This document shows positions 1 through 8,936 of a stretch of 64,000 nt of DNA, piece after piece. A program made the translations under genes and the position numbers. The notes under the pieces were generated by a model. It was given only the letters and a program-made list of their open reading frames with translations, had not been told where the DNA came from and did not search any database. This stretch comes from Ammoniphilus resinae (GTDB lineage Bacteria > Bacillota > Bacilli > Aneurinibacillales > RAOX-1), in assembly GCF_017873965.1 (NCBI RefSeq), contig NZ_JAGGKT010000007.1:124001-188000 (forward strand), read 5' to 3'. The number at the start of each line of letters is the position of its first letter. The stretch's first letter is position 1.

Positions 1-689
1 TAAGTAGTTTTCAGAAGAGTCAATGGTTAAAAGAATTATGGATTGCCTTTAAGGATTCATTTCTTGCTTTATTGATGCCCATTATTATTTTGGGTGGTAT
101 TTACGCAGGATGGTTTACCCCGACAGAAGCATCGGTAGTTGCAGTAGTTTATGGATTTTTTATCGGTACGGTTGTTTACCGGGAAATAAGAATGAAAGAC
201 TTGATGCCAATTCTTATCCGCTCAACGTTGGCTACCTCGATCATTATGCTAATCGTGGCGTTTGCTTCGATCTTTGCCTATATCTTAACCATGGAACAGG
301 TCCCACATCATGTAGGGAAATCAATCGCAGAATTTTCAGATAGCCCAGTCGTCTTCTTGATTCTCGTCAATTTGATGCTTTTTATAACAGGGATGTTTAT
401 GGAAACACTGGCGTCAATTATCATTATAGCCCCGATCTTGGCACCGGTTGCTATTCAATTCGGAATTGACCCCGTTCATTTCGGTATTATCATGGTCGTT
501 AACCTTGCTGTAGGGATGGTTACACCACCCGTTGGAGTAAATTTATTTGTTGCTTGCCAAATCGCTAATATTCGAATCGATCAGCTTGCGCGGCCTTTAG
601 TTCTTTTCTTAGGGGTATTGATACTAGATGTATTCATTATTAGTTATGTACCTATCCTGAGTACGTGGTTGCCATCTCTGCTCCAATAA
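1..689 (+). CDS. TRAP transporter large permease subunit (DctM family), 3' part
   Basis: Carboxy-terminal part of the large membrane subunit of a TRAP transporter, the subunit that moves an organic acid across the membrane using an ion gradient. The frame is open from base 3 with no start codon in view, so the gene begins upstream of the window. Family marks are GGIYAGWFTPTEASVVA near base 90 and GMVTPPVGVNLFVA near base 520, between long hydrophobic segments; the frame ends at a TAA at 687-689. A TRAP binding lipoprotein starts 67 bases later, so the two probably form one transporter with DctM before DctP. The small DctQ subunit should lie upstream, outside the window. The substrate is not evident. 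The family call is firm. Confidence 0.93.
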   Translation, partial: SSFQKSQWLKELWIAFKDSFLALLMPIIILGGIYAGWFTPTEASVVAVVYGFFIGTVVYREIRMKDLMPILIRSTLATSIIMLIVAFASIFAYILTMEQVPHHVGKSIAEFSDSPVVFLILVNLMLFITGMFMETLASIIIIAPILAPVAIQFGIDPVHFGIIMVVNLAVGMVTPPVGVNLFVACQIANIRIDQLARPLVLFLGVLILDVFIISYVPILSTWLPSLLQ

Positions 690-756
690 TGGTTTAGAGG
701 TTTTATATAATTTGTAGAGACAACAATAACAACAATAATAAGGGGGATATTTTAAA

Positions 757-1806
757 ATGAAAAAGAATAAAATTCTATCAACTGTTGCAGCGGTAAGTCT
801 AGCTATGGGAACCATATTGACTGGGTGTGGCGGTAGCGAAACTACACAAGATTCTGCTAACGCAAACAATTCGGGTGGGGATCAGCCAAAAGCCGAAACG
901 ATTGAACTGAATTTGGGGCATACCTTAGCACCTGATAGTCATTATCATGCTATGGCAACGAAATTAGCAGAGCTTGTTGAACAAAAATCAAATGGAACGA
1001 TTAAGGTGACAGTCTTCCCACAGTCACAGCTTGGCGGAGAGGTGAAAATGATTCAAGGGGCACGGACAGGTACTGTGGGAATGCTTATTACGGCACAGGC
1101 CCCGCTAACAAACACAGTCCCAGAATACTCCTTGTTTGATTTGCCATATCTATTTGATAGTATCGATCAGGCAAATGAAGTTTTGGACGGACCAGTAGGA
1201 GATAAGTTTCTAGATATGCTTCCAGAGCACGGAATGGTAGGCTTAGGATGGTTATCTGTCATGGAAAGAAGTGTATTCTCCAATAAACCTATTAAATCTG
1301 CTGCAGATATGAAAGGGTTTAAAGTTCGAGTGATGCAATCCCCGGGCTATGTAAAGGCATATGAAGCACTTGGTGCACAGCCTACCCCAATGGCTTACTC
1401 GGAAGTATATCTATCTTTACAACAAGGGGTAGTAGATGGGGCAGATACATCCCCTGATCAATTCGTAATGGATAAGTTCGTTGAGGTTTCTAAGTATTTC
1501 AATAGAACAGCCGTGCATTATTTACCAGCCCTAGTGGTTGTTTCTAAGCAAAAATGGGATGCTATGACCCCAGATCAGCAAAAAGCATTGCAAGAAGCAA
1601 CAGATGAGGCATTGGCATATGGTAAAGATTATTATAAAAAGTCATTTGATGAATCACTTGCGAAAGCAAAGGAAGCAGGAGTGGAAATCGTAGATACGGA
1701 CCTTGAGAGTATGAAGAAAGCAACGCAGCCAGTATATGAGGAATTACTAAAAGAAATTCCTAATGGCCAAGCATTATTTGATGAAGTTCAAGCAGCCAAA
1801 AAATAA
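757..1806 (+). CDS. TRAP transporter substrate-binding lipoprotein (DctP family)
   Basis: Extracytoplasmic binding protein that delivers a carboxylate to the TRAP permease encoded just upstream. The 349-residue product has a lipoprotein signal with lipobox LTGC (Cys24), a Gly/Ser/Asn-rich linker, and a DctP fold. Arg191 in the GFKVRVMQSP motif corresponds to the Arg that salt-bridges the substrate carboxylate in this family. The start is set by AAGGGGG about 10 bases upstream. A hairpin follows the gene, and the catabolic genes of region A follow that, so the ligand is probably the acid those enzymes degrade. It belongs to the same family as the products at 23370, 31063 and 35129 but is clearly diverged from them. 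Confidence 0.93.
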   Translation: MKKNKILSTVAAVSLAMGTILTGCGGSETTQDSANANNSGGDQPKAETIELNLGHTLAPDSHYHAMATKLAELVEQKSNGTIKVTVFPQSQLGGEVKMIQGARTGTVGMLITAQAPLTNTVPEYSLFDLPYLFDSIDQANEVLDGPVGDKFLDMLPEHGMVGLGWLSVMERSVFSNKPIKSAADMKGFKVRVMQSPGYVKAYEALGAQPTPMAYSEVYLSLQQGVVDGADTSPDQFVMDKFVEVSKYFNRTAVHYLPALVVVSKQKWDAMTPDQQKALQEATDEALAYGKDYYKKSFDESLAKAKEAGVEIVDTDLESMKKATQPVYEELLKEIPNGQALFDEVQAAKK

Positions 1807-1823
1807 TTGAAAAGTATAATCTC

Positions 1824-1852
1824 GGAATCCATAGGAATATCCCATGGATTCC
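1824..1852 (+). terminator. Hairpin after the TRAP binding-protein gene
   Basis: Inverted repeat GGAATCCAT / ATGGATTCC with an 11-base loop, 18 bases after the dctP stop. No run of T follows, so it may be a read-through attenuator or a 3' mRNA stabiliser rather than a full terminator. Confidence 0.5.
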
Positions 1853-1881
1853 TCTACTAATAAGAGAAAGTAGGTTGAATC

Positions 1882-2307
1882 ATGGCTAAGAGACCCAATA
1901 TGGATATCTTTCAAATCGGTGATCACGCTGAATTTTCAAAGACTGTAAGTGAGTATGATGTATATGGATTTGCTGGAATCGTAGGGGATTTTTATGGGGT
2001 TCATTTAAATGAGGAATATTCCAAGAAGACACGGTTTGGCAAGCGAATTGCTCAAGGTGCGTTGTCTGTAGGATTCTTGGCAACAGTTATGGGGTATATG
2101 GCAGGAAGGGTACCTGATCCAGGGGCGGTTTCTTATCGTTATGATATTACCTTTACAGCACCCGTGTTTTTAGGAGATACCGTAACGGCCCGGCTGGAAT
2201 TAATAGAAAAAGAAGAAGAAAGAAATGTATGTATTTTTGAGGCAAAGGTTGTTAACCAGAACGATGAAATCGTGGCAAAGGGAAATACTTATTTAAAAGT
2301 TTTATAG
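1882..2307 (+). CDS. MaoC-family (R)-specific enoyl-CoA hydratase-like protein
   Basis: A 141-residue single hot-dog protein of the MaoC/PhaJ type. These hydrate trans-2-enoyl-CoA to the (R)-3-hydroxyacyl-CoA. The hydratase motif appears as GDFYGVHLNEEYSKKTRFGKR around residues 35-56, with the Asp and His of the catalytic pair kept, followed by AQGALSVGF. Length is normal for the monofunctional family. It opens the gene set that continues with a flavoprotein, crotonase, acyl-CoA dehydrogenase and CoA-transferase. Two further MaoC genes occur at 7253 and 16507. The true substrate is unknown; thioesters other than straight-chain enoyl-CoA are possible. Confidence 0.85.
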   Translation: MAKRPNMDIFQIGDHAEFSKTVSEYDVYGFAGIVGDFYGVHLNEEYSKKTRFGKRIAQGALSVGFLATVMGYMAGRVPDPGAVSYRYDITFTAPVFLGDTVTARLELIEKEEERNVCIFEAKVVNQNDEIVAKGNTYLKVL

Positions 2308-2321
2308 CAGAGAGCAGTAAT

Positions 2322-2335
2322 TGCAAACGTTTACG
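2322..2335. promoter_or_regulatory. Possible LacI-type operator upstream of the flavoprotein gene
   Basis: TGCAAACGTTTACG contains the 8-base palindrome AAACGTTT with central CG, as in LacI/GalR-family operators. It lies 25 bases before the flavoprotein start. Similar sequences occur at 14949-14987. It could also be read as a weak cre site (two mismatches to TGWNANCGNTNWCA). The candidate regulator is the LacI protein at 7804, or CcpA. Confidence 0.4.
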
Positions 2336-2359
2336 AAAAAATGATAGGAGGTCTGGCTG

Positions 2360-4120
2360 ATGATCGTTCAATGTGATGTATTAGTTATTGGTGGCGGTGC
2401 TGCAGCAGGACGTGCTGCAATGGATGCCCATGATAACGGAGCAAAAGTGGCCGTTGTGATGAAAGGCTCGTTTGGAACTAGTGGAGCGAGTGCCTTCAAA
2501 ATTGCGGAAATTGCTGGATACAATGTGGCAGATGGAGTAGTTGATCAAGCTGATTCACCGGAAACACATTTCGCTGATATTATGAGGGCTGCAGCGGGAA
2601 TGGCAGATCCTAAATTGGCAAAAATTTTGGCAGAGGGATCGATTGAATCATTAAGACGTCTTGAAGAAATGAATGTTCCCTTTCATAAGGATGTGAATGG
2701 AGATTATCTGGAGGTTCTTGGCTGTTTTGCTACGAAGCCGCGCATGCACTTAATATCGGGCCATGCCGAGCCGATCGTTCACGAGCAGAAAAAAGCAGTT
2801 TTAAGTCGCAACATACCTGTTTATGAATGGACGATTTTGACCCGTTTTCTAGTAGAAGACAATCAGATTGTTGGGGCTGTTGGGTTTAATCGGGATGGTG
2901 AACAAGTCGTGTTTCATACCAAAGCCATCGTAATGGGGACAGGCGGCGCTGGCCAGCTCTTCTCCTATAATATTAATCCGGCAGATATCACAGGTGATGG
3001 TTATTCCTTAGGCTTTCGGGCAGGTGCAGAGCTAATCAACATGGAATTTATGCAGGCAGGTCCTGGGTTAATCTATCCTTGTAAAAACATGTTTAATTCC
3101 TGGTTATGGGCTTTTCATCCGAAAGTAACGAACGGATTGGGAGAAGAATTTATTCATAAATATCTCCCCGATGGGATGACAGTTGAGCAATGTATGAATT
3201 TAAGATCCGGTCATTATCCTTTTTCCAGCTATGATGGATCCCAATGGATCGACATCGCTATCCAAACGGAGATCAAAGAAGGAAGAGGAGGCCCTCATGG
3301 TGGGGTTATCGTAGATTTTACCAATGTCAGCGAGGATGCTTTGCCAAAGAACGCCCGCGGCGAAGAATTAAAGAAATCCTGGGATATTACCGTCAATTGG
3401 TTAATTGAAAATCGTAATTTAGATATTAGAAAAACGCCGGTAGAAATAGCGATATTAGGCCATGCGATCAATGGCGGTTTGAACATCAATGAAAAAGCGG
3501 AAACCACCATTCGCGGGTTATTTGCCGCTGGAGAAACCGCTGGGGGGCCGCACGGTGCCGATCGGTTAGGTGGAAATATGATTTTAACCTGTCAGGTCTA
3601 CGGGAAGCGGGCGGGAACCTTTGCCGCTGAGTTTGCAAAGGAGCATACCTTTATCGATTTACCGTTAAATCAAATTGAGGAAGAAAACCAACGCCTCACT
3701 GCTATAAAAGGGGTGAATGGAACTTTAAAACCTCATCATATCAAGAAGCAATTACAGGAAATCATGTGGCGTTATGTATTGGTTACGCGTAGTGAAGAAA
3801 GCCTGACTACAGCGATCGAACAACTGGAAATTCTTCGTGAAAAGTGTCGCAAGGAAATCGCAGTGACAAATACTAGAGAGCTTATGCATGCGATTGAAGC
3901 GGAAAACCTCGTGCTTGTTGGAGAAATCATTTCACGAGTTGCCCGGATTCGGAAGGAAACAAGAGGGAGTCATTTCCGAGTGGATTATCAAAGCCGAAAC
4001 GACGAAGAGTTCTTATACCGAATGGCTGTTAAATTAGACGGAGAAGAGATCAAACTACGGAAAATCAATAGTGATATGGAATGGGTGAGGAGCTACCCTT
4101 ATGACATCGTACATGTTTGA
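2360..4120 (+). CDS. Fumarate reductase/succinate dehydrogenase-type flavoprotein
   Basis: A 586-residue FAD enzyme of the fumarate reductase / L-aspartate oxidase / AprA superfamily. The N-terminal dinucleotide-binding motif VLVIGGGAAAGRAA is at residues 8-21. The second FAD segment, GLFAAGETAGGPHGADRLGGN, is near residues 387-406. His368 (HAINGG) and Arg402 (GADRLGG) match the substrate-carboxylate-binding His and Arg of fumarate reductases. The FAD-tethering His of FrdA/SdhA is not seen in the FGTSGASAFKIAE region, so FAD is probably non-covalent. There is no signal peptide or Fe-S partner gene nearby. A strong AGGAGGT precedes the start. The next gene overlaps its 3' end by 20 bases. A paralogue lies at 20365 in a similar neighbourhood. 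It probably oxidises or reduces a C-C bond of the pathway acid; the substrate is unknown. Confidence 0.8.
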   Translation: MIVQCDVLVIGGGAAAGRAAMDAHDNGAKVAVVMKGSFGTSGASAFKIAEIAGYNVADGVVDQADSPETHFADIMRAAAGMADPKLAKILAEGSIESLRRLEEMNVPFHKDVNGDYLEVLGCFATKPRMHLISGHAEPIVHEQKKAVLSRNIPVYEWTILTRFLVEDNQIVGAVGFNRDGEQVVFHTKAIVMGTGGAGQLFSYNINPADITGDGYSLGFRAGAELINMEFMQAGPGLIYPCKNMFNSWLWAFHPKVTNGLGEEFIHKYLPDGMTVEQCMNLRSGHYPFSSYDGSQWIDIAIQTEIKEGRGGPHGGVIVDFTNVSEDALPKNARGEELKKSWDITVNWLIENRNLDIRKTPVEIAILGHAINGGLNINEKAETTIRGLFAAGETAGGPHGADRLGGNMILTCQVYGKRAGTFAAEFAKEHTFIDLPLNQIEEENQRLTAIKGVNGTLKPHHIKKQLQEIMWRYVLVTRSEESLTTAIEQLEILREKCRKEIAVTNTRELMHAIEAENLVLVGEIISRVARIRKETRGSHFRVDYQSRNDEEFLYRMAVKLDGEEIKLRKINSDMEWVRSYPYDIVHV

Positions 4121-4880
4121 ATCGCTCGTCGTTGAATCCAAGGAACAAGTGATGGTTGCAGCATTTAACCGTCCTGATAAATTGAATGCCTTTAGTCCAA
4201 AGGTGATGGGCGAACTAAATAAGTTATTGGATTGTGTTGAAAGTGATGATGAAGTAAAAGTTCTCGTCTTAACGGGTGTTGGGGAAAAGGCATTTGTAGT
4301 TGGTAACGATTTACCTCAATTAGCTGCCTTAGACCCAATGGGTGCTTATGAACAGATGGTGACGGGGCAAAAAACATTTTTGCGAATTCACGAACTATCT
4401 AAACCGGTTATCGCCATGGTAAATGGATATGCACTTGGCGGAGGGTTCGAGCTAGCGCTTGCTTGTGACATGGTCTTTGCTTCTACGAATGCAAAATTTG
4501 GTTTCCCAGAAATCAATTTAAACACCATGCCAGGATGGGGTGGAACGCAATTAGCCGTGAAGAAAATGGGGCTTAACCGGGCGAAGGAAATGATTCTTTC
4601 CGGGTTATTTTATAAGTCCGAAGATTGTAGGGAATTTGGTTTTATTAATAGAGTGGTTTCTCCTGATGAATTGTTGGGCGCAACACTTGAATTTGCACAG
4701 ACTCTTGCAGCTAAAAACAGCTTTAGTATCAAAATGGCCAAAAATGCGATAAACCGTGGGGCTGAATTGGACTTAAACGCAGGATTTTTCTTCGAGGCGC
4801 AGGCCTATGCTGTTAATTTTAGTGCACCACATGCTAAAGAAGGTTTTGAAGCCTTCCTCAATCGAAAAACGAAAAAGTAG
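4101..4880 (+). CDS. Enoyl-CoA hydratase/isomerase (crotonase) family protein
   Basis: A 259-residue crotonase. The oxyanion-hole segment NGYALGGGFELALACD and the second motif FGFPEINLNTMPGWGGTQ place glutamates at residues 117 and 137, the two positions that act in true hydratases. Syn-hydration of an enoyl-CoA is therefore plausible. The start overlaps the flavoprotein by 20 bases and has GGTGAGGAG ahead of it, indicating translational coupling. Next comes an acyl-CoA dehydrogenase, so together these encode two beta-oxidation-like steps on an unidentified acyl-CoA. Confidence 0.88.
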   Translation: MTSYMFESLVVESKEQVMVAAFNRPDKLNAFSPKVMGELNKLLDCVESDDEVKVLVLTGVGEKAFVVGNDLPQLAALDPMGAYEQMVTGQKTFLRIHELSKPVIAMVNGYALGGGFELALACDMVFASTNAKFGFPEINLNTMPGWGGTQLAVKKMGLNRAKEMILSGLFYKSEDCREFGFINRVVSPDELLGATLEFAQTLAAKNSFSIKMAKNAINRGAELDLNAGFFFEAQAYAVNFSAPHAKEGFEAFLNRKTKK

Positions 4881-4889
4881 GTGAAAAAA

Positions 4890-6032
4890 ATGATCGTATT
4901 AACAGAAGAGCAAGAAATGATTCGTAAGATGGTGAGAGAATTCGCTGAGGAGGAAGTTGCGCCAATATCTGAAAAACTTTGGGAGCATCAAGATTTCCCC
5001 TATGAATTTTGGCGCAAGGCGGGGGAACTAGGCTTAATCGGTCTCCCATACGATGAGAAATACGGTGGTTCTGGCGGTGACTGGTTGTCTTTTGCGATCG
5101 TATTAGAAGAATTGGCACGCGTAGACTGTGCTGTAGCTAATTCCATTATGGCAAATTCCTCTGCAGCTAGTCTGATTTCGAACTTCGGGTCTGAACAACA
5201 AAAAGAACAATATCTACGACCGATTCTTACTGCTGAAAAAATCGGAGCTATTGGATTAACAGAAGCAAACGCAGGTTCCGATGCCTCGTCTATAAAAACA
5301 CAAGCGGTACTTGATGGGGATGAATGGGTAATTAATGGCTCTAAGATTTTCATTAGCAATTCAGATAATGACATTACGGGCCCTGTCGTCATTGCTGCTG
5401 TAACAGGAAAAAAAGAAAATGGAAAAAACGAAATCTCCAACTTTATCGTACCACAAGGTACGCCAGGTTTTACTTATGGGAGGAAGCTGAATAAAATTGG
5501 ATGGCGCGCGTCAAGCACAGGGGAACTTTTCTTTGAACAGTGCCGCATTCCGAAGGAAAATCTGCTTGGAGAAAGAGGAGCAGGAATGCGCCAAACCCTT
5601 TCGACGATTGGTACCGGACGTATTTTAATTGCGTCACTCGGTTTAGGTATTATTCAGGGGTCGCTGGATCGGTCCATAGCTTATTTACATGAGAGAACGG
5701 CTTTTGGTAAGCCGCTTAGTGACTATCAAGCACTCCAATTTAAGATTGCGGATATGGCTACACATGCACACGCTGCCCGATTAATGATTTATCAGGCGGC
5801 TTCACTTAGAGATGCTGGTCAGCCTTTTGAACAAGAATCTTCGATGGCAAAGCTCTTTACCACAGAAAAGGCTATGGAAGCAGCACATCAGGCCATTCAG
5901 ATCCATGGCGGTTACGGAATTATGAGTGAATATGCAGTATCTCGTGCATTTGGTGATGCAAAAGTGTTGGAAATTGTGGAGGGAACATCGGAAATTCAGC
6001 GGATGATTATTTCACGCTATTTATTAAAATAA
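4890..6032 (+). CDS. Acyl-CoA dehydrogenase
   Basis: A 380-residue FAD-dependent acyl-CoA dehydrogenase forming a trans-2-enoyl-CoA and passing electrons to ETF. Motifs are the N-terminal helical domain, IGLTEANAGSDASSIKTQA near residue 120, and EIVEGTSEIQR near the C-terminus carrying the catalytic-base Glu of the short/branched-chain group. An in-frame GTG lies at 4881, but the Shine-Dalgarno AGTAGGTG fits the ATG at 4890, so I use that. It starts about 10 bases after the crotonase stop and belongs to the same operon. A second enzyme of this family is at 15135 on the other strand. Confidence 0.92.
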   Translation: MIVLTEEQEMIRKMVREFAEEEVAPISEKLWEHQDFPYEFWRKAGELGLIGLPYDEKYGGSGGDWLSFAIVLEELARVDCAVANSIMANSSAASLISNFGSEQQKEQYLRPILTAEKIGAIGLTEANAGSDASSIKTQAVLDGDEWVINGSKIFISNSDNDITGPVVIAAVTGKKENGKNEISNFIVPQGTPGFTYGRKLNKIGWRASSTGELFFEQCRIPKENLLGERGAGMRQTLSTIGTGRILIASLGLGIIQGSLDRSIAYLHERTAFGKPLSDYQALQFKIADMATHAHAARLMIYQAASLRDAGQPFEQESSMAKLFTTEKAMEAAHQAIQIHGGYGIMSEYAVSRAFGDAKVLEIVEGTSEIQRMIISRYLLK

Positions 6033-6050
6033 AAGGCAGGGGGAAGTGCT

Positions 6051-7250
6051 ATGCTACAGGGTATTAAGGTTTTGAGTTTCACCCATTTTCTACAAGGACC
6101 ATCAGCTGTTCAAATGCTTGCAGATCTGGGCGCAGATGTGATTAAGATTGAATCGCCAACAGGTGCTTTCGAACGACAATGGTCTGGCTTTGATGCCTTT
6201 ATTGATGATGTCAGTGTTTTCTTTCTGCTAGGAAACCGCAATCAGCGCAGTTTATCGATCAACCTGCGGACAAATGAGGGGAAAGAGATCATTTACAAGA
6301 TGGTGCAAGATGCTGATGTGGTCGTGGAAAACTTCCGTCCAGGGGTAATGGATCGCCTTGGATTTGGGTATGAGAAGTTAAAGGAAATGAACCCTCGTTT
6401 GGTATATTGCTCTTGTACGGGATATGGCTCAGACGGACCCTACCAGCAACGCCCAGGACAAGATATGCTGTTGCAGGCAATGAGTGGCTTAGCATCAATT
6501 TCAGGTGGGAAAGATCAGCCTCCAACACCCGTTGGTACTGCGGCAGTTGACCAGCATGGTGCGGTTTTAGCGGCATTTGGAATCGTTAGCGCACTTCTGA
6601 GCAGAGAAAAGACAGGAAAAGGACGCAAGGTCGAGAGTAATTTATTAAATGCTGCGATCGACTTGCAAATTGAGCCACTTACTTATTACTTAAATAAAGG
6701 GCCTCTTTGGGAACGAAGTGAAACAGGTTTAGCGACACAGTTCCATCAGGCACCCTATGGAATCTATCAAACGGCAAATGGTTGGATTGGTATTTCCATG
6801 ACACCTATAGATAAGTTAATCAGTGCTTTTGGAACAGATTCATTAGCTGGCTATACTAATAAAGATCAAATGGAGAAGAGAGAGGAGGTTAACCGCATTG
6901 TTGTCGAAGAGGTAAAGAAGAGAACGACAGAAGATTGGTATAAGATTTTTGAGGAAAATGGAATTTGGCATGCTCCAGTCAATGGGTATGAAGAAATAGA
7001 AAAGGATCCACAAGTAAATTGGAATAAGATGATTATAACAGCACAACATCCGGATGTAGGACAAATTCGTTTGCTCAACCATCCAGTGCGCTATGAAGAT
7101 TATGAGATTGAAGTTAAAAAATATCCCCCGCGTCTAGGGGAGCATACCAATGAAGTACTGGAGGAATACGGCTTTTCTCAAGAAGAAATTGAAAGTTACC
7201 TTTCTAAAGGGATTACTGTCAATTCAATGTTAAGCAAGGGAGGAAAATAA
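6051..7250 (+). CDS. CaiB/BaiF (class III) CoA-transferase
   Basis: A 399-residue class III CoA-transferase that activates a carboxylate by moving CoA from another acyl-CoA. The start LQGIKVLSFTHFLQGPSAVQ and the ADLGADVIKIESP block are typical. Asp138 in RPGQDMLLQAMSGLA matches the nucleophilic Asp of formyl-CoA transferase and CaiB. The operon position suggests it loads the incoming acid with CoA before oxidation and hydration. Cluster B uses a different CoA-transferase class (16960), so the two clusters solved the activation step independently. The acid and CoA donor are not evident. Confidence 0.9.
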   Translation: MLQGIKVLSFTHFLQGPSAVQMLADLGADVIKIESPTGAFERQWSGFDAFIDDVSVFFLLGNRNQRSLSINLRTNEGKEIIYKMVQDADVVVENFRPGVMDRLGFGYEKLKEMNPRLVYCSCTGYGSDGPYQQRPGQDMLLQAMSGLASISGGKDQPPTPVGTAAVDQHGAVLAAFGIVSALLSREKTGKGRKVESNLLNAAIDLQIEPLTYYLNKGPLWERSETGLATQFHQAPYGIYQTANGWIGISMTPIDKLISAFGTDSLAGYTNKDQMEKREEVNRIVVEEVKKRTTEDWYKIFEENGIWHAPVNGYEEIEKDPQVNWNKMIITAQHPDVGQIRLLNHPVRYEDYEIEVKKYPPRLGEHTNEVLEEYGFSQEEIESYLSKGITVNSMLSKGGK

Positions 7251-7252
7251 AT

Positions 7253-7690
7253 ATGATTCCATCCAAAACATTTGACCAAATCCCTGTAGGAACGCAAGAA
7301 GTGACCATCCGAACGGTGACGGAGGAAGATGTCAATCAATTTGGGCATCTATCAGGAGACCTCAATCCACTGCATATGAATGAAGACTTTGCAAAGAATA
7401 CGCCGTTTGGAAGGAGGGTCGTTCATGGGATGTTTACAGCTGCCATTATATCCACGACCCACACGAATCTGACGGGACCGGGATTTGTATACGTTGGTCA
7501 GGAACTCAATTTTAAGGGACCTGTTTATATAGGTGATACCATTAGCGTTACTGTAACCGTTTCAAACAGGAAGGAAGAGAAGGGGATTCTAGCTCTTCAA
7601 ACAGTAGTTACAAACCAGGATGGGCAGTTGATCCTTGATGGTAAATCTGCTTTGATGGAGTTAGACCGTTTAAAACAACGCCGAAAATAA
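7253..7690 (+). CDS. MaoC-family dehydratase
   Basis: A 145-residue single hot-dog hydratase, closer to the PhaJ prototype than the product at 1882. It has the full motif SGDLNPLHMNEDFAKNTPFGRR followed by VVHGMFTAA, with catalytic Asp and His kept near residues 36 and 41. A strong GGGAGG precedes the ATG, and the gene starts 2 bases after the CoA-transferase stop, so it closes the same operon. Having one crotonase and two MaoC proteins in one operon implies either stereochemically distinct hydrations or a substrate with two unsaturation steps; that is inference. Confidence 0.87.
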   Translation: MIPSKTFDQIPVGTQEVTIRTVTEEDVNQFGHLSGDLNPLHMNEDFAKNTPFGRRVVHGMFTAAIISTTHTNLTGPGFVYVGQELNFKGPVYIGDTISVTVTVSNRKEEKGILALQTVVTNQDGQLILDGKSALMELDRLKQRRK

Positions 7691-7706
7691 CGGGTAGTCC
7701 CTATCC

Positions 7707-7725
7707 TATTACTGATCATGTAATA
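7707..7725. repeat. Inverted repeat between the hydratase and LacI genes
   Basis: TATTAC and GTAATA flank TGATCAT, giving a near-perfect 19-base palindrome 35-40 bases before the promoter of the LacI gene. It could be an operator or the remains of a terminator; there is no T tract. Confidence 0.35.
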
Positions 7726-7740
7726 CACGTTTCTTGGCAG

Positions 7741-7769
7741 TAGACAAAATTCAGAAAAGATAATATAGT
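7741..7769 (+). promoter_or_regulatory. Putative sigma-A promoter for the LacI-family regulator gene
   Basis: TAGACA (7741-7746), a 17-base spacer and TATAGT (7764-7769) lie 35 bases before the regulator start. Each hexamer matches consensus at five of six positions. Confidence 0.5.
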
Positions 7770-7803
7770 AAGGGAAAGATTGTGGAGTTAAAGTGAGGGA
7801 ATA

Positions 7804-8799
7804 ATGGTTACATCAACAGACGTGGCACGAAGAGCAGGAGTATCGCAAGCTACTGTTTCGCGAGTGCTCAATAATCCGAATAGCGTTAAATCTGGAACGA
7901 GAGAAAAAGTTCTTCGCGTGATGGAGGAAATGAATTATAAGCCAAATCTCATCGCCCGTAGTCTAGTGATGAATCACACAAAAACGATCGCTTTACTATC
8001 GGGAACTTTAAAAAATGGATTTTTTGTTGAAACCATAGACTCAATGATAAACTTGGCAACTTCCCGGGGATACAAGACTTTGGTTTTTTTTGAAGGAGAA
8101 AAAGAGATTACGGATCTATTAGATACTATTAGGGGCAATAAAGTAGACGGCATTTTGTTGTCTGCAATGAAATATGATGATCCGCTTTTTGAAGAACTTG
8201 AAAGTTGGGGAATTCCATTCATCCAAATGAGTAGAAGACATCGGAAGGGTGGAAATTATGTTGTTTTAGACAACATTCTGGCCACTCAATTGCTGACAAA
8301 GCACATTCTTGAATTAGGGCATAGAAGGCTTGCATTTATTGTTGGTTCAACCAATGCCTCTACCTTTTTAGAACGGAAAATGGGTTTTGAGAAGGCTCTA
8401 CAACAAGTAGGAATGGAAAATCTAAAGGAGTTCATTTATCCAATCGAACCTATTACTTCTGAAGTGGCAAAAACAACCCGTATGCTTATGAATCTGCCTG
8501 AACCACCGACAGCGATTATTTGTTCTTCCGATGCGATGGCCTTAGTTGCCATGGATACGCTTCTTTCCATGGGATTGAAGGTACCGGAAGATGTAAATTT
8601 AGCTGGGATGGATAATATCGGGATCACCTCCCATCAAGCGATTCAGTTGACTACGATTGGTCACCAAATGAATTCGATGGGTGAACTTGCGGTGGATCAT
8701 CTAATAGACCTAATCGAAGAAAAAGTAGAAGCCCCTGTGCAGCAGGTTTTAATGCCAGAACTAATTATTCGAAACACAACAACGAATCTATCAAAATAA
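7804..8799 (+). CDS. LacI-family transcriptional regulator (region A)
   Basis: A 331-residue repressor with an N-terminal LacI helix-turn-helix and hinge (VTSTDVARRAGVSQATVSRV and then NYKPNLIARSL, residues 2-54). A periplasmic-binding-protein-like ligand domain follows to the C-terminus. The neighbourhood suggests it controls the region A catabolic genes and perhaps the dehydrogenase gene at 14017. TGYAAAC-type palindromes occur upstream of both (2322 and 14949). It has its own promoter and is followed by a terminator. The inducer is probably the imported acid or its breakdown product. Confidence 0.92.
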   Translation: MVTSTDVARRAGVSQATVSRVLNNPNSVKSGTREKVLRVMEEMNYKPNLIARSLVMNHTKTIALLSGTLKNGFFVETIDSMINLATSRGYKTLVFFEGEKEITDLLDTIRGNKVDGILLSAMKYDDPLFEELESWGIPFIQMSRRHRKGGNYVVLDNILATQLLTKHILELGHRRLAFIVGSTNASTFLERKMGFEKALQQVGMENLKEFIYPIEPITSEVAKTTRMLMNLPEPPTAIICSSDAMALVAMDTLLSMGLKVPEDVNLAGMDNIGITSHQAIQLTTIGHQMNSMGELAVDHLIDLIEEKVEAPVQQVLMPELIIRNTTTNLSK

Positions 8800-8830
8800 A
8801 TGAATAGAAAATAGTTAACGGTATTTTCCA

Positions 8831-8881
8831 AAAGACTCTGATCTAGATGTTATGCACAAGAATAAGTGATCAGAGTTTTTT
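8831..8881 (+). terminator. Rho-independent terminator after the LacI gene
   Basis: ACTCTGATC (8835-8843) pairs with GATCAGAGT (8868-8876) across a 24-base loop, followed directly by TTTTT. Confidence 0.75.
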
Positions 8882-8936
8882 GGTATACCCTGTAGTTTGC
8901 CTATTTTAAATATTTACACAAGAGGAGATTAAGAAA

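Noticed and set aside
5000-5440. 146-codon minus-strand frame within the acyl-CoA dehydrogenase gene
   Set aside because: Shadow of a well-supported gene; no ribosome site or recognisable motif.
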